DNA of 64,000 nt from Acanthamoeba castellanii str. Neff. Taxonomy: Eukaryota; Discosea; Longamoebia; Acanthamoebidae. The notes under the pieces are model-generated. The model did not search any database. It had not been told where the DNA came from and saw only the letters and a program-made list of their open reading frames with translations. This document shows, in pieces, positions 25,776 to 36,295 of this stretch; position 1 is the stretch's first letter, and each line of letters opens with the position of its first letter. The stretch lies in assembly GCF_000313135.1 (NCBI RefSeq), contig NW_004457598.1, forward strand, positions 66,552-130,551, written 5' to 3'. Made by a program: the position numbers and the translations under genes.

Positions 25776-25875
25776 AAAAGCCTTACACGCTACACCAGCC
25801 CAACCGCTTCTCTCTTTTGACTAACAAAAATCAATATATAAAAAATAAATATAAAATAGAATAAAGAATGCGCAA

Positions 25876-26361
25876 ATGGCATCTAACAGCTGCAGCGTGC
25901 CGCCCAACCACTACATCCATGTGGAGGATCGCAACACCATGATTACCCGACTCGAAGTGGGGCCCCTCACCTTCACCCCCAAGGTGGGCCACAACCCACA
26001 CCACGGCTGTTGTTTTTATTTTGCCTCTTCTTACACTCGTGGGGGGGGGACGCACAGGTGCAGGAGGACGTGGTGCTGGGTCCCACGCCGATGGTGTTGG
26101 TGCCGCGCGACCACCACTGCGTAGTGCGCAACCCTGCCCTGCGGGACGACACAGGCGCCGTGGTGCTGCACTCCCCCCAAGCTCACACGAGACTGCTGCG
26201 TGGCCAGGTCTACTACTCCTTGAGTTGTTCTAGTGCTCACCAAGTGGCGGCCGTAGGTGGTGGACAAGCACGGGATGGTGCGCCTGAAGCACGGCGATCG
26301 AGAGCTGCGCTTCTTCACGGGCGAGCCCTTCCCTCTCTACCCCGGCGAGGAGCTTGAGTGA
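25876..26361 (+). CDS. Mini major-vault-protein-like protein, 120 residues
   Basis: Exons 25876-25983, 26058-26207 and 26257-26361 join in phase 0 to 120 residues. The sequence matches only the N-terminal repeats of major vault protein: NHYIHVEDRNTMITRLEVGP, LTFTPK, then PMVLVPRDHHCVVRNPAL, and VRLKHGDRELRFFTGEPFPL followed by YPGEELE. MVP is normally about 850 residues and forms the vault shell from nine such repeats, a shoulder and a cap helix. Here TGA follows immediately after the first repeat block, and the next gene starts from the other strand within 140 bases, so no remainder is present. Start and splice sites are good, so this looks like an expressed short paralogue rather than a broken gene. 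It could modulate vault assembly or be a relic. Confidence 0.8.
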
Positions 26362-26498
26362 CTCTCACTCGTACGCAGTGTGCGCTCGTCGTCATCGTCA
26401 TCATCATGTGATGAAAGTGACGAAGGTGGTCGTTTCTTGTTATGGTGTCCAAGCACATGAATGTGTTCTCCCGCGTGTGGCGTCATGGCGGTGCCCAC

Positions 26499-26929
26499 TC
26501 AACGGTAGAAGTCGATGAGCGTGAGGAGGCCGCCCTTGGCGAAGAGTTGCAGCGCGGTGTCGCTGAACGAGAGCACGAGGCCGCCCTGCTCGAAGGCGAA
26601 GCGCGAGAGGACGTCGGGTCTCTCCTTCAGCTGCACCGTCTCGCCCGAGTCCTGCGTGAACATGGCGCCTGACAAAGGGACAACTGGTGAGCAGAAGAAG
26701 GAGAAGGAGAAGAAGAAGGAGAGAAGGAGAAGACACCTTCGAGAGAAGCCTGGGTCCAGGGGCGCACGATGATGGTGCGCTGGGCGTTGATGACTTCATC
26801 GTGGTTGGTGAAGCGCAGCTTGAGTATGCCTCCGTGCTGGGCCTCGACCACAACTGCACCAAGACCCGAGTCCACAGTGGCCTCGCCCGTGGCCGCGCCC
26901 TCCACCTGCACACGCGCTCCACAGCTCAT
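26499..26929 (-). CDS. Hypothetical 120-residue protein
   Basis: Two exons (26737-26929, 26499-26668) close in phase. The protein starts MSCGARVQVEGAATGEATVD and continues VVVEAQHGGILKLRFTNHDE, RTIIVRPWTQASLEG, FTQDSGETVQLKERPDVLSR, FAFEQGGLVLSF, then LFAKGGLLTLIDFYR. Alternating polar and apolar residues suggest a small beta-rich fold. No signal peptide or membrane segment. It is convergent with the mini vault gene, 137 bases away. I do not recognise the family. Confidence 0.65.
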
Positions 26930-27179
26930 CTTTCTCTTTCTTCTGCTCTTTCTCTTTTTGGTGATTTGTTTGCAGCATTTTGCTTTTGAGTTTCGGTTTT
27001 GCAAATAGTTTCATTTCATTTTATTTTGGTGTCCGGGCCTCTTGGGGCGGTCAGTGCGATCGTAAGAGAATGTTGTTTTATACAATTGTGAAGGTACCGC
27101 ACACGTGCTACGATGGTGTGGTTGGCATCATAAAATAAAATCAGTAGTGGTAGTAGTGTACGCGGGAGGACCTGAGCTC

Positions 27180-30100
27180 TCAAGGCTCGGCCAACTCGGC
27201 GGTGGGCGCCACAGGGACCTCGTCAGCAGACGCCGCGGTCTGCTGCTGCTCCGGTAGCGGCGCAGCGGCCGTGCTCAGCGACAGCTTGCCTCCGCCCAAG
27301 GGCTGCGGCGTTCTTGTCCGCACCTTGGCTCGCCCACGCGCTGCTGCAAACCGGTGTCAGCGATGCACAGCACGACACTCACCATCGCACACGCACACAT
27401 CACGCTCCGCACGCAGCAGATTACTGTCACGTACCGGCCACGACTGGCTTGGCGATTGTCGCTGGCGGCGAGCTCGTCTTGACGACAGCCGCGCCTGTCG
27501 GGGTCATGGCACCGTCGGCCACCTCCGTCGACATCACCGACCGCGTAGGTGGCACAAAGACGGCGGCGAGCGACGGCGGCGGCGCGTCAGAGGTGTTGCG
27601 TCGCGCCCGCGCCGGGCTGTTCTCCGGCAACAACGCTCCAGCAGCAGCAGCAGCAGCATTAACAGAGGTGGTGGTGGTCGAGGCGCTACTCATCATGGCG
27701 GCGTCGAAGTGTGTCGCTTGCGGGGGCGAGTTGAAGGTAGCCGACCTCGCCGGCACCCCGTCCTTGTTCTTTCGCGAGAGAATGATCGGCGCGCCCTCCT
27801 TGAACTTGCGCGTCGTGCCCCCCGACGCAGCGCCCTGCGGCGATGTCGACAGAGGCGAATGCGACGTCGGCGATGACGACGGCGAGGTGGTGGCGGGTGA
27901 ATGCAGCGGCGACAGCGGGGCCGAGTGCGACGACGGCCCGCCGGTGCTCGGGTGGACCCACGAGGGGATGGCCGGGTGCGACGAGCTCTTGGCCGTCCCA
28001 CTGCTGGCCGAGTGGCCGATGGTCTTGGCCAGGGCCGCGAACGAGTGCGCCGGAGTGGTGGTCGGCTTGGAGTGAACGTTGACGTTGGCCTTGGGCGGCT
28101 GCACGGAAGGCAAATTCTTGAGCGAGACCGAGGTCGGCGCGGCCGGCTTGACCACCGCCGGCGAGGGAAGCGCCGCAAACGACTGCGATATGAAGTTGGC
28201 GTGGCCGCCGGTCCTCGCCTGCGGCACGGGCGACGGCATCGGTGACGATGGCGCCGCCGAGGCCCCGAAGAGCATCTTTCTTCGCTCCTGCACCAGGCTC
28301 GAGGTCGAGGGCGCGCCGCCCGACGTCGATGCCGACAGCGGCGGGCCGCTGCTAGTCGAGCTTGCACCGGCGAGCGTGGCCGCCGCCGCCGAAAAGCTTT
28401 GGCTGAGCGCAGCCACCTTGCTGTTCCCCGGTGTGGGCGTAGGCGAGCCGGGGGTTGTAGAGCCCGCAGCCGGCGGGTTCGACGCCTGCGCCACGCGCAT
28501 CACCAGTGGGCTGGGCTTCGTCGCCGGGGGCAGCGAGTCGGGCATGGCTGGCGTGGCGGCCGGGGCCGAAATTTTGAGCGGAGCGGTTGGCGACGAGGCT
28601 GCGCCGACGCTGGGCTGCAGGGCTGGAGCGGCGGCCGCTGTTGGAAGGCGGGGCGAGGTGGCAGGCGATGGGGTGGTCGATGTCGATGGCGTGGCGGCCG
28701 GCGAGGTGGTCACCGACGACGACCGCGAGACGGAGGCCGAAGACGCCGGCGACAGCGGCACAGCCGGCGACGACGGCGAGTAGGCCAAGGGCTCCAAGGC
28801 TGGCAGAGTGGGCGCCGAGGCCGAGGTGATGGTGGACGACGCGCCGTCGAGCAGGCCGGGCGCCGGGGGGAATGAGGCAAGCGACGGCGACGCGGAGACG
28901 GTCTTGCGCGGCTGGTGCTGGGCGAGCGGCGCGGCGATCAGCGAAGGCAGGTCGCTCAGCGACGACGAGGGCGAGGCCGCGGGCGACGACAGCGGCGACG
29001 AGTACGAGTCGGTCGAGTACAGGATACCCGGCGGGTCCGGTGCCTGCGACGACTGCGACTGCGGCGGCGATGGGGCGGGCGACGAGAGGAGTACATGAGG
29101 CGACATGGCTGACTCTTCGCTGTCGCTGCGGATGATAACGGCCTGCGCGGTCATGGGCGAGGCGTCGATGACGATGGGCGACAGCACAGGGGCCACCTCA
29201 CGCAGCTCGGCCCATACCTCGTCGAGCGGCGGCTCGCAGCCGGCAGTGGGCGGCAGCGGCGCCGTGCCAAAGATGAGCGACGGCGGAGGAGAGGAGAGCG
29301 GCGACGAGAATTGCGCGTGGAGCGGCGGAGGTGACCTCGGCATGCGCAGGCCGTCGTCGTCTTCATCGTCAGCAAGTTCGCGCTTTTTTCCACCACAGTT
29401 AGTTACGCTTCTATCAGGGCACGCAACACGACACGGAGACAGACTCAGCGTACCTGAGGAGTGGGAGGAGTGCAAAGGTTGACGAAGATGCGGGGGAAGA
29501 GGCCGCACTGGCCGTCCAGTCGCCCCATCCACCAATCGCTCTTCTTCTGGTCCAGCACCTCAATAATATCCCTGTTTCGTAAAAAATAAAGAGTTTAAAA
29601 CTCTTTCTAAAGTTCCATTGTAATGTTCGCTTGCAACGCGTAGGGGGGGGGGCGACATACCCTTCATTGAAGCTGAGCTCGGAGGGTTGCTGGGCCTTGA
29701 AGTTGTAGGTGGCGACGCACAAGACGATCTCGTCGCCCGCCCCCGCCGGCAACGTCGCGGTGCGGGTCGTCGAAGTGGTGGCTGACGGCCGGTCCGCCTC
29801 GGGGGGCGGCTTGGGTGGCGCCACCCGCCGCTGGAGGGGCGTCGACTGGTGTCGCTGGAGGTGGGTCGGAAGCGGCGGGAGCGGCGGAGGACTGAGCGTG
29901 GAATCGTGGACCACAGCCGATGTCGATGCTGCTAAAGATGACGATGATGACGCTGCTGGTAATGAAGGTGAGGGCAGGGGCGGCGGTGAAAGTAGCGGGG
30001 GCGGTCGGGGCAGGAGCACGCAGCCAGAGCTGGGGGGCGCAGTCGCTCGCCGTTCGACCCCCTCGCTACCGACCGTCACCAGTGATTGGGGGAGGGGTGC

Positions 30101-30532
30101 CTTGCGCAGGGCGTCAGGGTCGATCAGCTCCCAGCGCTCGCGGTGGCTGCCCGGCAGGGAGTCCTTGCGCCGCTCGCCCTTGCGGCCGATGATGGTGAAC
30201 ATGCGCTTGACCCGCCCCGTGGGGAGCTGGGCCGCCGGGTCGACGACGGGCCGCGCGCCCAGCATCGAGGCGCGCTCCTGCGGGTCCTTGATGACGTCGG
30301 CCATGTCGCGGAAGCTGTCGTAGTCGGGATGCGAGATGACGACGTCGGTGTCGCCCCGGCTCTTCCTTCGCTCCTTCTTCTCCTTGGCTGCCTTCTTCTT
30401 CTTGTTCAGTTTGTTCTTCTTCTTACTGGCGGCCTCATCGTCTGGTTGAAGAAGGGGGTCCGGTTGGTCGGTGATGGTGATCTCTTCTCCTCGCCCCATC
30501 ATCCCAGCGTGTCCATCAATTACATTCATCAT
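27180..30532 (-). CDS. SH3-domain protein with long low-complexity tail
   Basis: Probable signalling or cytoskeletal scaffold. Exons 29661-30532, 29454-29571, 27435-29382 and 27180-27343 give 1033 residues. The N-terminal region is basic (ASKKKNKLNKKKKAAKEKKE), then DYDSFRDMADVIKDPQERAS and a Pro-rich segment with PPPLPPLPTHL. One SH3 domain spans the first two exons (CVATYNFKAQQPSELSFNEG, DIIEVLDQKKSDWWMGRLDG, QCGLFPRIFVNL). The 650-codon third exon is almost entirely Ser/Pro/Ala/Thr with SP and TP sites and is probably disordered. It ends PVAPTAELAEP. The third exon's acceptor (GGAAAAAAG) is weak but frame-consistent. A shorter start at the second Met is possible. Confidence 0.8.
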
Positions 30533-30699
30533 CGTCGTCGCTCACTCTCTTCTCGATCTCCTTCTTCTTCCTGCTCCAGGCCTGCACAAAACAAGCTGGC
30601 CGAGGAGCTCAACAAATATAACACATGTACACACAGCCACACACTCAAACGCCTCTCGACACTCACGCAATAGACACCAAGCGGCCGCCCTTTCTCTTC

Positions 30700-30896
30700 C
30701 TAGGAAGGTTGCGGGTGTTTAGAGGTCCTTCCGTGTTGTTGGCCGTGTCGACCTGACACAGCTCGTCGAAGGACCTGCCGAAGGTGGGGGTGTGACCTTA
30801 ATTAGGTTTCATTCCTATTAAGGGGACCACGCCCGAGCTTGCTAAGGAGTGGGCCGTAGTGCCTTTACCCGTTTCGTTCCTTGTCAACTTTTTTTT
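30700..30896 (+). ncRNA. Candidate structured RNA with T-run terminator
   Basis: Intergenic sequence with stacked hairpins. A perfect 9-bp inverted repeat AGGTCCTTC (30723-30731) and GAAGGACCT (30768-30776) encloses a second hairpin GTGTC (30745-30749) and GACAC (30755-30759). A 10-bp stem with one bulge pairs 30796-30806 with 30814-30823 around a 7-base loop. CCAC at 30827 can pair with GTGG at 30849. A run of eight T (30889-30896) would end a Pol III transcript. No tRNA, 5S, U6 or SRP motif is recognisable. It could instead be regulatory DNA upstream of the SH3 gene. Confidence 0.35.
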
Positions 30897-31095
30897 CGGA
30901 GAACGTGTCACGTAATTGCACATTGTTATTTATTTAATTATTATTTATTTATTTAATTATTAGTATTCCCCGAGGTCGAATGAAGAGATAATGCCATTTA
31001 CATGAAAGAAGAGAAAGTAATGTACAGAGAAAAGGAAAGGTAAGTGTAGGGCAAGGGAGGGTGGGGTTGTAGCTTGATCAACGGTGCGGCCGCGT

Positions 31096-32246
31096 TCAGT
31101 CTTCGTTGAAACTGTCTTTTCGGCCGAAGAGGGACGAGGTGTCGATGGTGAGGAACTGCAGGAACGAGGGATGCGCTCGCACCATCTGCTCGTACTCCTC
31201 AAACGATATCCGCCCATCGCCTGCACGCGACAACAAGAAAGAATGTGCGTGTGTGATGGTGGCGCGTGTTAGTCGCACCACGCTGTGTGCGCCGCGGCAC
31301 TGTGGGGGCGTCGGTGTGATGGTTGAACCGTTGGAGTCCACTTGTGCAAAGGTGTCGTCGACCAGCGTGCCGATTTGCTCGTCGGTGAGGTCCAGCATGT
31401 TCTCGGAGAGCGCGGCCTTGAGCAGCTGATGCAGCTCGTTCCTGTGTGGCCCGGTAAAAGCAAGCTAGCGCTGAGCGAAGGAGCAGATGAGACCTCAAGC
31501 ACAGTACTCGAATCGTGCACGTACCGATCGATGTTGCCATCGCCGTCGATGTCGTAGATACGAAACGAGTCTGTCGATACAATCACAATCAATGCATTGA
31601 GGGAGAGCGTAATCAGCTTTGGCTGTTGCTGTGCGCGCGGGCGCAGTGGTACATTTGATCTTCTCGTCGGTCGTCCCACGCTCACAGAACACCGATATGC
31701 CCAGACAGAACTCCCTGTTGTGCCGTAGTGGCGTGTGTGAGTGGCGTGTCGGTGGTGTTGGACGGGACTGGCCGCTGGCCACAACCCACGAACCACAACA
31801 ACAACAGCAGCAGCAGCAAGAAGAGCACCTGAAGTCTATCTCGTTGTTGCCGTCCGAATCAAAGATGGTGAAGAACCGTTTCGTAAAGACCCGGTCATGG
31901 CGGCCCAGTGCTACAAACACGAGGGCGAGAATGAAAGAGTGAGTGTACCACCAACACAACAGTTGGTCTGGCCACCAGGGCAGTGGCGGGACGGTACCAG
32001 CCTGGAACTCGTTGAATTCAATCGTGTCGTCCTTTTGTATGGACGCTGACACGGCCCGGAAGCGCTCGAACAGCACCCGCACCTCTGCTTCGTTGACTGT
32101 CCAGGGTGGCGTTACTTGCACAACCATTACAGGGCCTTTTCTAAAACAAAACAACAAACAAAGATAGGAACCGTACAGTGGGTGTGCCGCGTGAGATAGG
32201 CCAAGTCTTGTGGCGGCAGCGTGGGCTTCGACTCGAGCATTCCCAT
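31096..32246 (-). CDS. Calcineurin B-like EF-hand calcium sensor
   Basis: Seven exons (32177-32246, 31998-32096, 31829-31910, 31653-31714, 31525-31570, 31329-31441, 31096-31220) close in phase to 198 residues. The start MGMLES fits an N-myristoylation signal (Gly2, Ser6), suggesting membrane attachment. Three canonical EF loops are visible: DSDGNNEIDFRE, DIDGDGNIDRNE and DSNGDGRISFEE; the first EF-hand is degenerate (KDDTIEFNE). Spacing and length match calcineurin B and plant CBL-type sensors, whose partners are the calcineurin catalytic subunit or CIPK kinases; which applies here cannot be told from sequence. The tail (HPSFLQFLTIDTSSLFGRKD) resembles the C-terminus of this group. Confidence 0.9.
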
Positions 32247-32550
32247 CTTGACCGATTTGGCTTCAGATTTTTGTATTAATCTGTTGAAATTGAGCCTCTT
32301 CTCTGATTCAAGGCCGCTTGTTCGTGCAGATGATTGTTTCCAAAGGAATGAGCCTATACTATGAGGTACTTGCAATGGCGGTAGTATAACCAACAAGCTG
32401 GTTGGTCAAGTGTTGCTTTTTTTCCGCTTCGTTCTTGTGCTGCACTTTTCCCTGAGAAAAGCAAAAGGAAAAGAAATTCAGACCATAATTCAACTCAACC
32501 GCAGAAAACAACACCAGCAAACAACACCAACACCAAGACAAGATCTCAAG

Positions 32551-33318
32551 ATGATTGTTCTGTTCGATGGAGTATGCGTTATGTGCAATTGGTGCGTGCA
32601 CTTTGTCATCGATCGCGATCCTGAAGGTGCAAAATCTATCGGTTTCTGTTTGCATTCATCTTTCTATGTGGCGTTGGGCCTAAGATGAAGTCACGCTACA
32701 GAGAAGATCCAGTTCGCGTCTCTGCAGTCGCAGTATGCACGTGAGGTGATGGAGAAGTTTCACGTGCCGCCTGACCTGGATAGCGTCATCGTCATCGAGG
32801 ACGAGCACCTCTACACCCACTCCTCAGGTACATACTCAACTCCACGTGCTACATTGTTTTTGTCCACACGAACCCGAGAAGGCTGATCGTTCGTATGACG
32901 ATGACGATGACGATGACGACGATGGTGCCCGGTGCAGCGGCGCTGAAGGTGATGTCGCAGCTCACGATGCCGTGGCCGCTGTTCTATTTCTTCTTCTACT
33001 TCCTGGTGCCCTCTTTCATCCGGGACTTCTTCTACCGCATCGTGGCTAGCAATCGGTGCCCAGCTCCACCACTCTTTGCTTCTCTCGTTGTTGTGTGGAA
33101 TCGACTCACGCACACGACACGCACACACACGCACACACGCACACACGCACACACGCACACACGCACACAGGTACTCATGGTTCGGGAAGATGGACGCGTG
33201 CAGACGGCCCACGCCACAGCTTCGAGCCCGCTTCCTCGACGCCGACGATCTGTTCAAACCAAAACCGGCACGAGACGACCACGAGCAACCCTCGCCGCCG
33301 CTGCAAAGCCAGTCGTGA
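32551..33318 (+). CDS. DCC-family (DUF393) thiol-disulfide oxidoreductase-like protein
   Basis: Four exons (32551-32626, 32702-32827, 32938-33055, 33171-33318) close in phase to 155 residues. The family-defining motif LFDGVCVMCNWCVHFVIDRD carries the DxxCxxC signature near the N-terminus. It is followed by KIQFASLQSQYAREVM, DSVIVIEDEHLYTHSS, an apolar segment (WPLFYFFFYFLVPSFIRDFF) and YRIVASNRYSWFGK. The family is predicted thioredoxin-like with redox activity, but substrates are unknown. The last intron is almost pure CACACG repeat. Confidence 0.88.
33111..33170 (+). repeat. (CACACG)n tract ending at a 3' splice site
   Basis: CA-rich repeat with CG interruptions fills the intron end before exon 4 of the DCC-family gene. 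Confidence 0.9.
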
Positions 33319-33569
33319 GGACCTCGCACCCTGCGCACGTCCCAAGGGTCCATCGTCGGTTCACCTTGTTCGGCTTTTATTGTAATTCTCTGATTTATCG
33401 GGATTTATTTGTATTTGTCTAAAATGGTTGCATAAAAAGATTCAATTATATATAAATATATCTTGAAAAGAGACAGAAACGACATCTTGTTTTGGTGAAA
33501 GAAGAAGACGGCTGAGCTCCCATCAAGCACACATCAGCATCAAAAGAAAAACAGTGGCAGTGCGAGAAG

Positions 33570-36119
33570 ATGGCTGATATGAACAATCCAGTGGAGGCGG
33601 GCATAGAGATGGCACGCCGCGCTATCGAATTCGACAGCGCCCACGCCTACCCCGAGGCACTGCAATACTACCGACGCGCCACAGCCCTCTTGAACCAGGC
33701 CCTGCAGAGTACCGCCTCCATTTCTCTCTGTGATGCCTCGCGATTGCTACGAGGCGTAGTTTTTTCCCCCATCGATTACGCGTAGATCAACATTTTTGTT
33801 GACTTTATATTCGTACAATAGGCTCTATTTCTTATTATCTATAAATATTATATTTTATCCATAAATATTATTAATATTCATTGTTGTAACAACAGCCGAG
33901 AGGAACGAGCAGATGCGATCGACGCTGTCGGCCAAGCTTCACGAGTACTCTGCGCGCGTGTCCTACATCGAAGCCAACCTGCCTCGCGGCCCCACGTCGC
34001 CACAGCAGTCTCACCCCGCACTCAACCAGCAGCAACAGCAGCAAATTGGCGGCGGCGGCGGCGGCGGTCTCACGTTCCCGCCGATCCCGGGCGAAGACCC
34101 CTTCACCGTTCTCTCGGGCGGGTCACCCTCTGCCGGTCGGCCGGCCGCGCCTTCTTCTTCTTCTTCTTCTGCTTCGTTCGGTTCTCCGCATCAGCCACAC
34201 CATCAGCAGCAGCAGCAGTACCAGCAGCCGCAGCAACAACAACAGTACCAGCCACAGCAATACCAACCACAGTACCAGCAGCAGCCGCAGTTCCAGCAGA
34301 CGCCGGCGCCCGGCAGCGGCGGCTTTTCGGCGGCGCCCTACGGCGCACCTCCCTCGACCAAGCTGCCCGCGCACCAACTCATCAAGATGCCCGCGCAGGT
34401 CTACATTGGCGAGTACGTCTTAATAAGCACGACACGACACACACGGCACACGCACAGCACACGCACGACACGACACACACAGCACATCTCACGTGCGTGC
34501 AAACACCGCTGGACTGTACAGAAAGGCGGAGCTGCAGAAAGCGCTGGACTTTAGCGAGGTGGCGAAGAAGGCCGACAAGAGCGAATGCTATCGCGCGTCT
34601 CTCTCCTACTACGAGGCCGCCCTCGAGGCCTACCTCTCCGTCCTCAAGAGCACGCCCACCCCACCCCATCCGCATCGCCACCTTAACCCTCACCGCCACC
34701 GCCACCGCCACCTCAAGGCTATCCGCCACCGCAACCGTCACCTTAAAGCTAACGCTGACGTCATCTCGGTTCTGCGTGGTTGTGGCGAATGCAGAGGAGA
34801 GCAATCCACAGATCAAGACGTCGCTGCGCGAGACCATCGCCGTGTACATGGAGCGGGCGGAGAAGATCAAGGAGTTCCTCCTCAAGTCGCCCGACTACCA
34901 GGACCCGTCGCCCATTCCTCCTCCCTCCTCCTCCACCTCGTCGTCGTCATCGTCGTCGTCGGTCACGTCGTCGTCGTTCGCCCCGGTGTCCGGCGGCATG
35001 CCGCCCTACAGCCAGCCCCAGTTCGCGCCGGCGCCTGGCGGCATGCAGCCCTACGGAGGCGGTGGCGGCGGTTATCCGCAGCAGCAGCAGCAGCCAGCGG
35101 GGTCGCCGTGGGACATGTACGGAATGCAGGGAATGCAAGGAATGCCGGCACAGCACCAGCAGGTGCAGCAACTACAGCAGCAGCAGCAGCAGCAGCAGTA
35201 TAGATCGCCCGGGTCGCCGACGTCGTTCGAGGATGACCGATTCCGACAGCAGCAGCAGCCGATCGTCACGCTCACCGACTCGTTCGACGACGAATTCGCC
35301 TTTGTCGATCCCTTCAACCCCAAGACCAGTACGCCCGCATTCTCGGTGTGTGCTCTGATGCTTACCTCGTCCCACGACGCACGCACGACACACACCGCAC
35401 ACGCACGCACCACCGCACACGACACGCGCACGCCAGACCGCTTGGAACGGGCTGACACGGCGTCGAGTCTTCTGGAGAAGCCCGTGATCCTCAAGGTCAA
35501 GCTGGAGAACTCGGTGATCTACCCGGGCCAGGAGGTCCCGTTGCTCGTGGACCTCGACAACTGCTCCAACCGAGTCGTCAAGTTCATCAAGGTGTCCCTC
35601 ATCATGGTACGCCACAACACGCACACACCACAACATGACACACGCACCACCGCACACGCACACGGCGCGACACGCACACAACACGACACACGCACCACCG
35701 CACACGCGGACTAAGTGAAGGACTTGTACTGTTTTGGGACACACAGCGCGACACGACGTATGAGGGAGGCCGACGTTCGGGCAAGCGGCACTCAGTGAAG
35801 ACCAAGGTCCACCAGGACGAGTTCTACCAGGGCTCCCGCTTTCCCCTCTCTCCCTACTCCAAGTATGAGGGCCGGCTAGTCTTCAAGATCCCCGAGAGCA
35901 TCAAGCCCAGCGAGGTACGCCTCTTCTCTTCCTTTCCATTCCTTTATTGTCTGTCTTTCTGACACGTGGTGCGTGTGCGGTTGTGCGGTGTGTGCGTGTG
36001 CGGTTGTGTAGACGAGTTTGACGGGGGCCTATTGTCGTGAGTACGAGATTGTGGTGAAGGGCGTCGTGCAGCTCCACACCAACCCGAGGGTCCACCTTCC
36101 CATCACCGTCAACACCTAA
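33570..36119 (+). CDS. Tandem MIT-domain and arrestin-domain protein
   Basis: Seven exons (33570-33708, 33896-34412, 34522-34649, 34795-35328, 35437-35606, 35747-35914, 36012-36119) close in phase to 587 residues. The first MIT domain is split by intron 1 (NPVEAGIEMARRAIEFDSAH, YPEALQYYRRATALLNQALQ, then LSAKLHEYSARVSYIEANL). A Gln/Pro-rich linker follows, then a second MIT (ELQKALDFSEVAKKADKSEC, YYEAALEAYLSVLK, IKTSLRETIAVYMERAEKIK). Another Gln/Ser-rich linker leads to an arrestin-fold domain: PVILKVKLENSVIYPGQEVP, LDNCSNRVVKFIKVSLIM, YEGRLVFKIPESIKPSE, then REYEIVVKGVVQLHTNPRVH and LPITVNT. MIT domains bind ESCRT-III tails; arrestins bind cargo. Intron 3 has a GC donor. Confidence 0.87.
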
Positions 36120-36295
36120 CCCCCCCAATCTCTTGTGCACAAAGCTGTCTTTATTCAAATTAAACAATCTCACCATACAATGCGTGCTTGAGCTCACAAC
36201 GCAACCAAACAGAAGTTGAACAAGAGCACTCTTTAAAAACCAAAAATGTAGTAATAATGTTACATGAGGCCAGAAAGGGGAAGGGTAAGGTGGGT

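Noticed and set aside
27202..29112. Several plus-strand ORFs rich in Gly, Ala, Arg and Asp
   Set aside because: Antisense of the low-complexity SH3 protein exon.
30830..30896. U5 snRNA-like reading of GCCTTTAC plus the T-run
   Set aside because: The loop is one base short of the invariant U5 loop, and neither the U5 stem nor a proper Sm site with 3' hairpin is present.
33111..33170. Regularly spaced CACACG units as a possible CRISPR array
   Set aside because: Simple microsatellite without distinct spacers, in a eukaryotic intron.
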